From positions 22,453 to 86,452 of the forward strand of contig DF237177.1 in NCBI GenBank assembly GCA_000708835.1: a DNA stretch of 64,000 bases, written 5' to 3'. Positions 34,450 to 47,100 of the stretch are shown here, one piece after another (positions within the stretch are counted from its first letter, which is position 1; every line of letters starts with the position of its first letter). The position numbers were made by a program, and so were the translations under genes. This DNA is from Klebsormidium nitens (taxonomy: Eukaryota > Streptophyta > Klebsormidiophyceae > Klebsormidiales > Klebsormidiaceae). The notes beneath the pieces were generated by a model. The model did not search any database and was not told where the DNA came from. It saw only the letters and a list, made by a program, of their open reading frames with translations.

Positions 34450-37400
34450 CTAGATAGCAGGCTTGGCTGCCAGCTTCAGCGTGACCTCAGCAATGTGCTT
34501 GCCTTGGAACTCGGCTAGGCCCAGCTCGGTCTTGGTTGGCTGACGGCTCCTGCAAGAGCGAACCGTTCTCATTTGGAAGTTGATGTGAAGCGCCAATATG
34601 CTGAGTACCTAAGGCAATCTGCCCTCCAGTTGAGTTAAATCGCGTTGATGCAGTAGCAGAGACTTTTTGGCCAACCATATGGGTGAAGTGCAAGCAACTG
34701 CCATGCGTAATCTTCGGGTTGTAGTTGCTCCGTTACTCCCATGGAGACAGAGATAAGGTTTCTTCCTGCCGTCTCGTCCTGGCTCTTCAACATCCGCCTG
34801 ATTTAGCAATATTTCTACATGTCCCGAGACCCTGAGCCCTAATCACGAAATTGTCACACCCCTCACTGTCCAGAGTCGGGCAGTCACCTAGCTTCCATTT
34901 TGCACCGGCTGGGATGCTTTTGGTTCTCGCCTCACTTCCCTGCCTACGTCCCTTGGCTTGCAGTAGATGTTCATTGTGGCCTCGACACAGGGTCAGTTTT
35001 CAACTCTCTGTTCCACTTGAATGTTGGAATCAACCAGAAGTCAAACAACCTCGAAGAGACTCTAACTTTATAGGCCTGTAGAGTCCACTCCTATTCACTT
35101 TCGTCCCAAAATACCAGAGATTTTCGCTTTCAACTCACCCGTCCCCAGCGAAGGTGCCCGCACCGTAGGGCGACCCCCCCCGCACCTCGTTCACGTCAAA
35201 CAGCGACGGGCCGTACTTGTACCCCACCGGGACGAAGATCATGCCGTGGTGCGCCAACTGCGTGATTGCGGTCAATGCGGTGGTCTCCTGACCGCCGCCC
35301 TGGGTCCCGGTCGCCACAAAGATCCCGGCAGGCTTGCCCGCGAGAGCTTGGGTCTGCCAGAGGCTGCCGGTGGCGTCGAGGAAGGCCTTGAACTGGGCGG
35401 CCATCATACCGTACCGGGTGGGGAAGCCGAAAATCAGACCTGGCGGCAAATGAGCAGAAGCTTTCGTTAGTCACTGTGGAGTCAATTTTAGATATTTGAG
35501 GTCCTTGCTGTTAGTAGATGCTGGCGGGATCTTGAAGGGGGGGAAATAGGCGGGAGTACTCTCACAAAATGCGCGGAGGAGTCTGCAGGGGAGAGAAAGC
35601 GCGGGAGTGCTTGGAAAGCTGATCAGAACCTCCAGCTATATCGCTTGGTTGGTGGAAAGATTGATCAAGAGAGGGCTGGGAGGCCAGAGGTAGAAGTTGC
35701 AGGCTGAGAGGGGGCAGATTCCTGTGTAGAAGAGGAACTGAGCTGAGTGAGGAGAATGTCGGAGAGCGGACTGCTAAATGCGCGCTTCCCCAATGATACT
35801 CAGACTTTCCAATACTACTCATCTCAATAGCCTAACATCTTTGAAGTTAAAAGGGGGTGATTGGGGGTATAACCCGATTAGTTAGGCAGTTTTTAAACGC
35901 TCCGGTTAATGAGGCTCTATCGAGAACCCCAAACGGTTGAAACTGCCCACCTTCCTCCCTGCTGGGAAAGGGAAACAAGAAAGAAGGAATATTTTCAGAG
36001 AGCTGGTAGTATTAAGTCAGTGGTAAAATGCCAGAAGCTTGTTGAGGTCTTGAAGTCTACGCTAGCAGCCTTGCTCAATGTACATTCAAGTAGATGACAG
36101 CATGACCAAGGACTCCCACTGGCACATAAAATGTGCAGGGAACCTCTTTTTTCACAGCTTTTTCTCGAAGTTCTAAGTAGAGCCAGCTCTTTCTTTGCCA
36201 GTGGTATGTAGCCACTTACTGCACCACTGCCGTTCCATCAAGTTTCAGGTATTGCCAGACACTCTTGAGGCTGACAGTCACCCAGCTTGACTAGATGGCT
36301 TTTTCACCAAGTTCAAGAGGCCAGAGAAATACAGACAGAAGATCTTACAAGGATTGTGGCAGATCAGCGTATCTCATTCCAATTCACAAACAACTGGCTT
36401 TCCCAACCTCCTACTTCAAAAATAACAAGGAAGCATAGATGATTCAGGGGGATGCCGAGACAGGAAAGCTCACCGTCAGCTTCAGTTAGCTTCTTAGGGT
36501 CAATGATAGGAATATCGGGCTTAGGAGGCGCGTGCATCTTCTCCAGAACCTCCTCAGGAAGGGTCTCTGCAAATGGAGAATGAGCAGCAAACTGGGAATT
36601 AGGTGGATGGATTCACTGCCTCAAGATCTGGCCATTCCTTCGGCATAATCTTGAAGCTTATTCACAGCCAGGAATTAATTTCCATCAAACTGCAAAAACT
36701 GCATCGCTTTGCTCGCTTTGGGAAGGTATACATGACTACTCTCAGATCCTCTTACATTGCTGTGGATCACCTCTCACAATGGATGAAGGTGGCATTGGAC
36801 GGCAGTTACAGGTTAGTAAGATTCAGGCATGGTTTGAGTGCTCACCGGGGACCTGGAAGAGGTGACCCTCTACGCCCTGCAAAAAGATTTATTTTCATTT
36901 CTCAGATCAAAGAAGGTCTGTAAGAACGAGGGCCTAGACTGCTGAACAAACTTTTCAAAGTCATGTCTTGCGTTTGAACAAACTTGCGCCATCAATGCCA
37001 GCCTAAACAATTCTTGTCCACCACCTATTATGGTGGCCTTTTGCAGTAAAACGAAACTCTGATGACCCTTCTCATACATTGCTGGCCCACTCATAAGAAG
37101 CTCTAGACAAGCAGCTGCAATATCTGGAGGAGACTTACATCTACCGAGTCAACTCCCATCTTGATCGCCTCAGCCAACTTGGCAATGTGGCCGTACGTGG
37201 AGTAATATACTGCACCCGCAACAAAGGACATTAAAAGGTGCGCCTCAGAATGTGGGCCCCAACTTTGCCTGCATTTCGCTAAGGCATGTCACTGACATGT
37301 CAATCTGGATTGTTGACACGGAGATGTGCATTGTCAAACATAGTCCTTCCAGGAACAGAAACAAAAGGTTTGCGATTCACTCTGCCTAGGAAAGAGGTGG

Positions 37401-38318
37401 GATCTGGATAAAGATTCACGCGTCCATATTATCCTGGCCTTTGCACTTGACCCTTTTGTCCTGGAGAATTGAGAAAATTGATGGAGCTCAAAGGTGCAGA
37501 CCGCGAGGCGAAAGTACCTGACAAGGTCCAACTATAGGTTCGCTGCTTGTGTGCCGTGATTCATTGCAGAAACAAAGCAGAAGGAACGATACAGCTTTTA
37601 GGTAAGTCCATTGCACATTGAGAAGTAGCAAAAGCACCCTTAGAATTTACAGGCAGGACAGAATTGAAACAATGTTTCTTAGAATGCAGTTTCTCAAGAT
37701 CCTGTACACAAATAAGATCAAGTCCTTTCATGAAATGCAGGTTCGGAAATCGTTCTAGGAAAGCAAGTCCAGTAGCCTTGATATTCCTGTGACCTTCTAC
37801 TAGTGGCAAAAGCCGCTTTGGAGATAGATTCTTTGACCTTGGCATACATTTTGCTGCGCGGATTAGATTCCTTTCCTAATCCAACATCAAAAGACAGGCA
37901 GGCTTGCTAAGAACAGCATGGGACCATCTGATTGCTAGCAGCAGCCAATAAAGGAAGCGCCAGTAGTCACCCATCCTCATGCCAACACTATGTTGGGTAA
38001 TTACAGAAGTCTTCCATGTCAAGCGGGCATCCTTCACTCACCAATGTAGACCTTGGCGTTGCTGGCCATTGTTGCTGGCGTGCTCAAAATTGTGGGTGCT
38101 GCAATGGAGGGAGTCGCAGACACGGGCACAGAAAGGGGCGCAGTCTCTGCTGCAGGGGTAGAGCTGGACACTGTCACCACCTTCTTCTCTTCCACGGGAC
38201 TTTCAACTCTGGGAGCAGAAGTGGAGACCTCCGGGGCAGCTTTGGGCTTGGCAGAAGTGGTGCTGACTTGAGCAGTTTCGTCAGGAGCGTCAGCCTTAGA
38301 CGGTTGGACGCACCCCAT
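34450..38318 (-). CDS. NAD(P)H:quinone oxidoreductase, WrbA/FQR1 family, with acylation-type N-terminal extension, 290 aa
   Basis: A flavodoxin-fold FMN enzyme making two-electron reductions of quinones, which avoids semiquinone radicals. Exons on the minus strand: 38318-38042, 37209-37139, 36876-36846, 36566-36474, 35439-35139, 34549-34450 (873 nt, phases fit; the third exon is only 31 nt). The core starts at about residue 89 with [12 protein letters not shown], the FMN phosphate-binding loop. [30 protein letters not shown] and [15 protein letters not shown] are all family signatures. The first 88 residues are unusual. They begin MGCVQPSK, a good N-myristoylation site (Gly2) with Cys3 available for palmitoylation, followed by a Ser/Thr/Pro/Ala-rich disordered stretch. 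Plasma-membrane attachment is therefore likely but inferred. I recall that one branch of land-plant FQR1-like proteins also has an extended N-terminus with Gly/Cys near the start. It shares a 0.57 kb divergent promoter region with the GNAT gene. Confidence 0.93.
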
Positions 38319-38892
38319 GCGAGCTCAGCAGGAAAGAAGCAGGATCAGAAGAAACATCTGCTGTTTTAGCACTCCTTGAAAGCCAGAACTCGACTTTGAA
38401 TTTGAAAAGGGTGCATGCACATTGGCAAAAGGGAAGACAATTGCGCAGATCGCCGCATTCTAGGCGGCAATTGGTGCCTGAAGCAGCGCTGTAAATTAGG
38501 TGAAATTGCGCATAATTTCCATCATGGCCAGGGTGCTTGCGTCACGGGCGACGTCTTCGGAATCTAGAAGAAATCCGACGCCGAAACCAACGAGAGCACC
38601 TTGAAGGCTCTCATGCAATATGAATTGAGTATGATAAGCTTTCTCCTCGATATCTTCGAAAGAGAGGCTCATCGAAAAGGTTGTCAGTTTCACAACTGGC
38701 ATATGGAAGATATATTTCCCACAAATCTGCATAAAACCCCCTGATTTGCTGAGAGATTCACCAGTCCAGCTGGCAGCACGACCAGCTTTGCTCGCTTTTA
38801 GGCACCGATGTTCCCGTATGCGAGCTGTTCAGTTCATGAGAAAAGGAAAGGGAAAATGACTGAAACCAGGCAGCCCTCAGGCAGCAAGCCCC
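38319..38892. promoter_or_regulatory. Head-to-head intergenic region, quinone reductase / GNAT
   Basis: 574 bases between the divergent starts, the shortest such space in the window. A 78-codon minus frame at 38496-38732 lies here; I do not accept it as a gene. No TATA box is clear on either side. Confidence 0.45.
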
Positions 38893-41800
38893 ATGCGTCA
38901 CCTTCTCATGCATGCCTCCCTCCTCCAAATGCTGCAGGCCAAGAGCAATGGAATACAGGACTTAGTCACTTACTGTAGCTATTCCAGTAAGATAGATCAC
39001 TTGTATATGCCTCTCAAAAACACTCTCTGGGACTCTGCCTCCTGAAGTTGCACAAATCTGGGTCAGCACAATGCCAGACCTTCTCTGCTCATTGGTGAGT
39101 TCCTCTTTGGACTGCGAAGATGAAAATATACATGTAAAGCATCAGCAAAGAAAGGTTGCATCTGTTCACAATTGTATTGGAATGGACAATGTAATTAGGA
39201 GGCAGGCGCTATAAGTAGGCTTCCTATCTTTCAAACAATGCCGCATTGCATCAGCCCCCTATACAGACCCTGCCAACCTGCAACTTTGTGTCGCTCTTCA
39301 ATTGGTGCTGGACGTAAACACCGCGTTTGCTTCAACCTGAGCAATCAAACTGCTAGAAATCAAGGTTTGTTTAGGCTGCTTGCTTATATTGAAGGCATCG
39401 GATGGCAAATTCTGTTGAGCTCAGATTCAGTGCCATGGTAGCGATCTTGGATTGGAATGGCGCGCCTATTGATAGCAAAGGTGGTGTCACATGACAAGTT
39501 GAGTTGTTGTGTATTCTGAAGTCCTTCTGGAGCTTAAACCTTCAAAAGGTTCCTGGTTTGCAGCTCTTAACTCCTGCCACTCAACCGCAGTAGGTGTTTG
39601 CCTGTGCCTTTTTCTCAAGGAAAAGTGTACATATTTCAGGAAGAGTGGCTGATGTCTGAGACAGTCAGCGTCTGTATTGATCTCATGCATGGCATCGGGC
39701 TTCTTTTTACCTTACGGCTTCTGAACTTCCGATTCTATTATAGCTTGAAACTATTTCAATGACATCTCCTTGCAGGTTCATCTGCCAGACATTGAGCCCT
39801 TCTTGAGGTCTCTCAGACTGCAAACAATCTTTCTTCGGCGACCTAATCCATGGGAGAAGGTAATATGTCTGAACATCTGCTTCACAGTTGCCTGAAAGAG
39901 TCTGGTGTGACGTTCAAATGTTTCTATTTGCCATTCGTAGGATAGTCACTTGATGAAATTTGTCGTGGGGCATAAATGGATACTCTATTCAGCTAATACC
40001 GCCTCACATTGTTCAAGGAAGCAGTGACTTTGATATATTGGGAAAGCATACTGAGCCTGCTTCTAGTTGCAGGAGAAGGTGCGGGGCTTTGTGAAAGGGA
40101 ACTGGAGCAGCAATTGGGCGCAGGTGCGACTTTTGTCTGTCTGAGAGGCACCGTTCTGAAGCAAGTAACGGCATCAACATTGCTCGTTCACTAAGATCGT
40201 GAGCCGAATTGAGACTTCTGATCGAAACAACTCCTTAGAACAACTCTTAGAGTTTCCTGCTCATGTGTAACGAGGTCTGAAGGTTGCTGGATACAGTCTG
40301 ATGCGCCGGTTGTTAAGTCGACAAGTATAGGCGTCTTGCTTTTCAGTCACTGATTTGGGGACAGCTTCTATAACATTGTGTGGTGCCTGACTGGAAAGTT
40401 TGTCCCTACAGGAAGTGGACGTTGCTTTCTCGAAGCAGCCCATCTCATGCTTCATTGCAACCAAAGAGGTAACCCTCCACCAACTTGAAGTCTGTTTATG
40501 CTGAAATGAGCGTCTTCCTCAGTTGCTGGCTGTGTGTGCGTCGAGCAATACATCTCTTTTCCACAAGCCCAAAGATATTGTTTAGGACAGCGTTTACATA
40601 CTTGACCAATCAACACGGCCCTAAATTACCAGCACAATAGCTTCTTTTGATCTGAGTAGTTTCTGCTTAAAGACACAGTTCTGATCAAATCCCAAATTGA
40701 GAGTTAATTGACACCTGATGATCGAAGTTGAAAAGCGGTTGAACAAACGGATTCCGTGAAAGAGGCAAAGGATCAAGGAGAAGACTCGAAAAGCACGTTA
40801 GATTGACAGGTTCCACTTCACTTCATACGTTTGGAAGGAACGCTTGAACACGCGCTCACTAACTGCGCTGGTGAGCTGATGAAGTTTGCACGACTCATCA
40901 CCGCATCGTGGAAGCCCACGTTCACCCTTCTCAGAGTCTTCCTTCACGTTCGCTAGCTGATCAGGCCCGTTCTGGTTTTCTTTCCAGGACGACATTGTTG
41001 GCTTCTCTGCGTGTAAGTAGGCCTTCCCTGGTCGAGCAGCCTAATATGCGTTCAATGGACATCCAGTAACTCTCCGGCTGAGCTTGTGCTCAATACTCGT
41101 GCTTGGACCTTCCATTTCAATGTTCGATGCTGTTTTGCCTGCCGATGTGAGTCGTGCACGTGCCCTTCGAGATCCCCACAATTCTAGTTGGAGGGACTTT
41201 GGGAAAAGCTCGGCGCTGGCACACCTTCGTCGCACTCTGGCTTCGTCCAATGAAGGCCACAGTGAGTTCCCAAAATTTTTGATGGGTTGTCCGGTTGCTT
41301 GACTTCGATGATTCGTACACAAGGCTTGCTCAGTGCGCGAAGTCTTGCTCATTCAACGAAGAGTACCCCTCCGGACGTAATGAAAAGAGCATGGCAACTT
41401 TCTAATGGAGCAAAATATAACCGCAGATGAGTGCACACGGAGAGGCTTCTTCGGCCCAATGGGCGTCTTACCAGAGCACCGGAAGAAGGTGAGGTGATAA
41501 AATCTACATGCGTCGACCACATCAGATGCAACTTTTGAACTCGACGTGTTGAGTGACCCTCGATTCAGCCCGTCCTTGACTGGTCTGTCTGGATGCCATA
41601 CCGGGTAAACGCGTGAAGTCTGTCCATCCAAGTCTTAATCTAGGAAGCAAAGTCAGGGGCTTGTTTCCTGCCATAAGGTATCCTACCAGAAGGAGGTTTG
41701 TAAAATAATTTCAAGTCTCTGAAAGTCCGCCATAGGGACATTTGAGAAGCGGGTTACAGAGGAGGGGTGGGGTTGAGGTGCGAGACTGCCGAAGAGGCTG

Positions 41801-42987
41801 AACTAGATAGGCGAAACTGCAGGGGATTGGCACGGCGCTCCTGCTGGCCGGCCTGATGGGCCTCCAAGACCTGGGGTGAGCCCCACCCGGCTGACGTCAT
41901 CTGGTCCTGCGTTTCGCTCGTCCCGAGCGCCACGTCTGCGTGCATACGAGCTGCGTGTCGATTCATGACCACTGGCCCTACGAGTGAGTATTAAGAGGTG
42001 CGGACACGGGGATAACGAACGATTGATGTATGCCTTTCTCCTTAGCTCAGAATCAGCGAGCTGAAACGGATTGGAAGGACGAGACTACGTCGAGCCTTGA
42101 AAGCAAACGCTAAACACCGCGCCTGACGCCGCTATTGTCCTTGGAAGCCACTACCATGGGAACGCCTAGTCGACGTTGGCGCTTCTCCCAAACGCTTACC
42201 GAATCGCGTGTTCCGGCAGCAGCCGAATTGGCTTCCAGATTTTGCGCGGGAATGTGAGACCGGAAAGCCGACTAAACCATCGGATAAAGTTCTCCCCTAA
42301 TACTGCCATGCCCCCTTTCGATCGCTCCGTCTCGCGTGGTTTCGCCGACATTTATACGTGTGCCAGGCAGCGTGGCGATTGGTAGACTAGGCTACATGTT
42401 TCATTTCGCTTGCGCCGTGCCAGGTACGTCTATGGCATCATCGGCGCTGCAGGACCGGTCGACTTCTACCACCGGACGTGCGGTGCTGTGCCGATTACTC
42501 TGAACAACGGTAAGCATACTGACTGCACACTTGACGGGGAAGAATGAGATGGTGTAGTGTTGTGATTGAGCTTTCGTTACTTTGCTGTCGTCAGATGCCG
42601 CTCAATTGGTCTGGACCCGGAAGCTTTGCACAGCTGTGCTTCACAGGCTGCTGCCAAGAAGTCAAAAGAGTGATTGGATATTCTGATTAGATGCAGTACT
42701 GGCAAATAGGGTCTCGCCACGGGAGGCTCGTCGACAGGCCACTTCTATTTTTGTCATTGCATCTGCTCCTAATCCACCTTTCAGAATCTTCGCCACCTAA
42801 AGTGATTCAAACACGAATTATGATGAATTTGTTTTTGAAGAGGAGATAAGTGCCTCGCTGCCCTCTGCTCGTTTTGTTGTCTTCAAACTGACCAAATTTG
42901 CCTTGCGCTGCAGGACGAGGGATATACGGGCTGAAGGAGGAGCCTCGCTTCATGCGGCAGTCCAAGAAGGATACACGTACAGAGTGA
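38893..42987 (+). CDS. GNAT-family N-acetyltransferase, 210 aa, 10 short exons
   Basis: Transfers an acetyl group from acetyl-CoA to an amine; the substrate is unknown. Exons: 38893-38986, 39048-39094, 39776-39859, 40073-40123, 40412-40468, 40988-41012, 41427-41488, 41823-41875, 42424-42509, 42914-42987 (633 nt). Every junction fits in phase, though none of the exons is long enough to stand out alone; exon 6 is a 25-base micro-exon. The protein reads through a typical GNAT core. ISCFIATKEDDIVGFSAYE forms the beta strands, GFFGPMGVLPEHRKKGIGTA is motif A with the acetyl-CoA pyrophosphate loop (R-K-K-G-I-G in place of R-G-x-G-x-G), and YGIIGAAGPVDFYHRTCGA is motif B. The wording closely resembles a family I know mainly from bacteria (VSCFVA, GFFGPTGV, GIGRALLLA, YAIIGGVGPAEFY). 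The start is the weakest point: exon 1 may instead begin at an acceptor at 38938 with an upstream exon. Confidence 0.8.
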
Positions 42988-44186
42988 CTGTTCACGACGA
43001 GCACAGACTTGACACGACAGACTCTTAGCATGTACATTCCCCTCTTGCATGGAGCAATCTGGAAGGCGTTGCTGGTGCTCATGTACTAGTAAGGTGTCAA
43101 ACTCCTTAAAAGGAGTATGTCAAACCTGGGCGAACAAACACAAGACGCCATTTGGCATTGCGTGGGTTATCGTGTTTGACTTAACCAGCAACCCTTGATG
43201 TTGTGCCAATAGCCTCTGCTCGAGCCGGGCTAGAACACGTGGGCAACATGAGGACATTGAGGAGCTAGGTTACTTCTCATAGCGAAAGTACTTTGCCGCC
43301 TCCTTATTTCAGATTGTCGTTCCAACACGGAAACACTTACATGCAGATCATGCAACCTTCTCGCCGATCAGCACCGTCTGATATTAATGGATGATTGCGA
43401 GATATTATGCATCATGGTCATACATTAAGTATTAGCCATTTGCGACCATAGGTATACGTGTCTTGAGCATTGAACGGTACATCTTAGATTGACCACGCAT
43501 GGGTCCCGGCGCTGCATGCGGGCGGCAATGATAATGCCACTCATGCGAACCCGACTGCAGCTTCTGAAAGTTCATATGGACCAATATGAGCATATAAATT
43601 GCACCAATAATGAGCGGCGTGTGTATATACAGAGTTGTTTATCCGGCGGCCACGAGATTGAAGGCCGCTCCAGTGATTCGCGGCATGGCTGTTTGTGTCG
43701 GCTATTCCCAGAAAGGTCAGGCAGATTCATGGCCCGGGACGAATTTGATTTCATTTCGGTACAGTAATTGGATTTATTTCAGCTAGTGAATGAGCGAGAA
43801 TTGCATCAACTTCGCGTTGCAGCCGAGGCATATACAGCATGCCATGCCCCACCGGCTCTTTACATTGTTCCAATCGAAACCTAAGCAGCCCCTAACCTAA
43901 CTAACAGTGCATGCCTATGTAACAGCTTTTTAGCATGTACAAAAAACGCGCAAGCCTCGTCCTTTCAATTACCTGCCAGCGAACTGTTTTATAATATTCT
44001 CAGTATCCAACTTTCGGCTGAATAACCTTCTGTGCATGGTGAATGCAGGTGGCTGTTTTTGCGGTCCGTCCTGACAACCCGCAAATCTGTAACAGCGATC
44101 CGGTAATCCGATTATTGCAAGATTGAACGAGCACGGATCTAGTTTCTTATGCGCAAGCTTCGACTGCAGACCAAGGGGTTGCGGGG
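42988..44186. other. Convergent intergenic region
   Basis: 1.2 kb between the stop codons of the GNAT gene (plus) and alpha-amylase (minus). Only unsupported short frames, for example 43489-43767. It presumably holds both 3' UTRs. Confidence 0.5.
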
Positions 44187-47100
44187 TTATTGAGAGATTT
44201 TCTCCCAGACGCAGTAGTCGCAGCCGAAGCAGGCCACCTTCCAGTCGCACTCAGGAGGAGCCAGATGACCCATGTCGTGCCTGCAGGTTAAAACATTCAA
44301 TGCGTCAATGACGTGCCACGTAAGCGGTCGCAACAAATAGTGCAAGCAACGTCTACACGCCACCAACTTGCCACGGTTTGCTGAGTGGTGAAAGCACTGG
44401 CGAGAGCACCTCTGCCGCCTCCTCAAACCCGAAGCGCGAAACTCCATTGTCTCTGAAGAATTCATGGGACCTGACTCACAAGAGCACGCATGAGACATTC
44501 GAAACCAAAGAAACCCAGTACTTTGCCAGAAGCGTGCTAAGGGATCTTACCTGGGTCCGATTTTCACAATAATCTTGTTGTCAATCTCCGCAACGTACAA
44601 GTCCCCGTCGGCGCACTTGATGTCGATCTTGCTGTTCGCCCGGATCCCGTTGTGTTTCCGGCACTTGATCAGGTTCGAAATCTCCTCCTTGAGGCCCCAG
44701 TCATAGAAGTGGTCGTAGAACTGCGAGGGTTAATCGCAGGTTAGCCGGAGTTCTTCGCCGAAATTTGATGGTTGAAAATTCGTTATGTACTGAGGAGTCC
44801 CGTCTGTCGGGGACAGAAGAACCTTGCACAAAACGTGCAGTCTTACATGTTCTACGGTTCCGCTTCAGGGGCGCAAAGCTAGAAGAGGAGAGTTTGCCAG
44901 ATTCACTCTTGCAAACCGTGCAGATTGCGCCCTACCTCGAAGTTCTATGTTTACACCTCCTAATCTTCCAGCCTCATCAATCTGCAGTGTGCTGCCAAGC
45001 CCCCAACCCCATTCCCTGCTTACTTCGTACTGCCAACCGGCTGAGTCAGCATGTCTGCTTCCAGTGCGTCCAACCACTGTCAAAAGGCAAAAGCTTGCCC
45101 AACACACCTCGCCCAAGAAAGAACCAAAGCCCCACCTCGAGGATCGCTCTCTCAAGGCCACTCAGAACGAACAAATCCGGAGTCCACTCAGGTACGGAGA
45201 GACCAACCTCGCTCACGAGACCACTTCATCCGCCACAAGAAACATCAGATACTAAAGTTCTTGTGCTGGATTAAGTCGTTTCGTGTGCCCAACCCGAAAG
45301 CTCGCTCCCTAGAGCGACAAGACAGGAACACATTCGCAGCCGACTCACCACGGAGGGGATCCCCGGGTGCGTCAGAATGTACGCGTATCCCTGCATGACC
45401 TTGTCCGCCGGGAAGGGCCAGTGGTTCTGCGTGGAGCCCGTGTCGTGGTTGTCCAGGAACGTGACCGCCTTCTCGGGCATCCAGCCGATGAGGCCGGGCG
45501 GGAAGTTGTTCTCATCGCGCAGGCGCCACAGCTCGCCTTGCACGGCCTGCTGCAGGATGCCCTTGGTGGTGAAGTCGAAAGAGGAGCAGAGGCCCTCCGC
45601 GCTGTTGATCCAGTCGACCAGCTGCTGCCGGTGGAAGTCTGCAGGGAGGCGTGAAAGGGTATGTTTAGAGTGTGGATAACAGGGTTAAAGCGGACGAGTT
45701 ATGGTTTAGGACGGGGCAATCTGCTGCCAATAAAACTCTCTTGGGAGAACAAGATTCCAAATGGGGCCCGGACAGTGAGAAGGACGAGAACATGAGGCTG
45801 GTGATAGTATCTGCGGACGTACTAAAGTCGAGAGAAAGCAACGTTTGATATGAGCGAGAATTGAAGGACACGAGAGAGGTCCTGTCTTTATAATGGGGTC
45901 CGGTTTGTAGAAATGTAAGCAGAGAGGACGATGGGAGAAGAAGGCCGAGCAGAAAGTCGGAAGAGCATCGACACGGCATGCTCGTTTGGTCTGCTGCCGG
46001 ATGAGGTCTCCAGGCAAAAAGCTTATGGTCTCGAGTCCAAAAAACCAAAAGCACGGGACGAATGCAACTACGTGGCAAAGGGGTATAGATATGAAGTCGA
46101 CATTCCTTCGACCGGACCAGAGTCTCTGCACGAAGATGGAAACACCACCTTGTCGGGACTTAAGCAACACATTGCTTCAGCTCGTGACATGTTTGCCTCA
46201 AGCTTCGTGCCTTCATGAGCGAAACTTTGGCCCAGGGGGCCAAATGCATTAGGCGACAGTCTTTCAACGGAAGGGTTTAAACCAGGTAAGTTGCCAAACC
46301 GTCTTTCTCAGTTCTGTAACGACTGTGATGGGCCAGGTCATGTTGCAATAACATGCCTTGTTGTTGATCCGTCCCCTCGTAATATCTTGCTTCATTGGAT
46401 TACTGTTCGTTTTGCCCCTGAGACTCATCAGTTTACCAGACGTTTTGCCCCTGAGTACATCTCATTTCATACTCTCAAGCCCACAACCTACCAAGCCTCT
46501 GCCTCACATGAAGTCCCACAATCCAAACCCAAACCCTAATCTCCCAAACTCTCATAGTTTAAACCCAAGAAGCGACCATGGACACGCTTAGTAGTGAAGA
46601 TAAGGGCATCACTTTCCAACTTCACTCGTCCACTCAATAAGAGAAAGCCAAAAGAGAAGCAGTCCCTCACCTTGGTTGTAAGCAGGCCCCTCGCCCTCAT
46701 ACCCTATGGAGGTCCAGTACTCCCCCACCGAAAACCCAGGCCCGGTCTCCTTGCAGTACAGCGCCACGGCCCATCCCGCAAAGCCCTTCGTGAAGTCAAA
46801 CCGCCAGCCGTCATAGCCAACGTCCTCCTTGAGCCACTTCATCCAGCCAATGAGATCCTTCTGCACTCTCTCGTTGGTGTGGTCCAGGTCGGGCGCGGCG
46901 CCGTAGTCCTCGCCAGTGTCAGGCGCTCTGTTTGGAGAGGGAGTGGCGTCAGCGCATTCTAGGGTTTGACAAGAAATTATTTTCAAAGAACTGAGAGGTG
47001 ACACTTCATGACTTACTTTAGCATTGCTGCAAGATATGTTTCAGGTCTTTCATTCCATGGAGGCAGTGAAGAGGGCAGGGCTTGATGCATACGACACTTC

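Noticed and set aside
38496-38732. 78-codon minus frame with a Gly-rich hydrophobic segment
   Set aside because: It lies in a divergent promoter region, with no family match and no clear splice connection to the quinone reductase.
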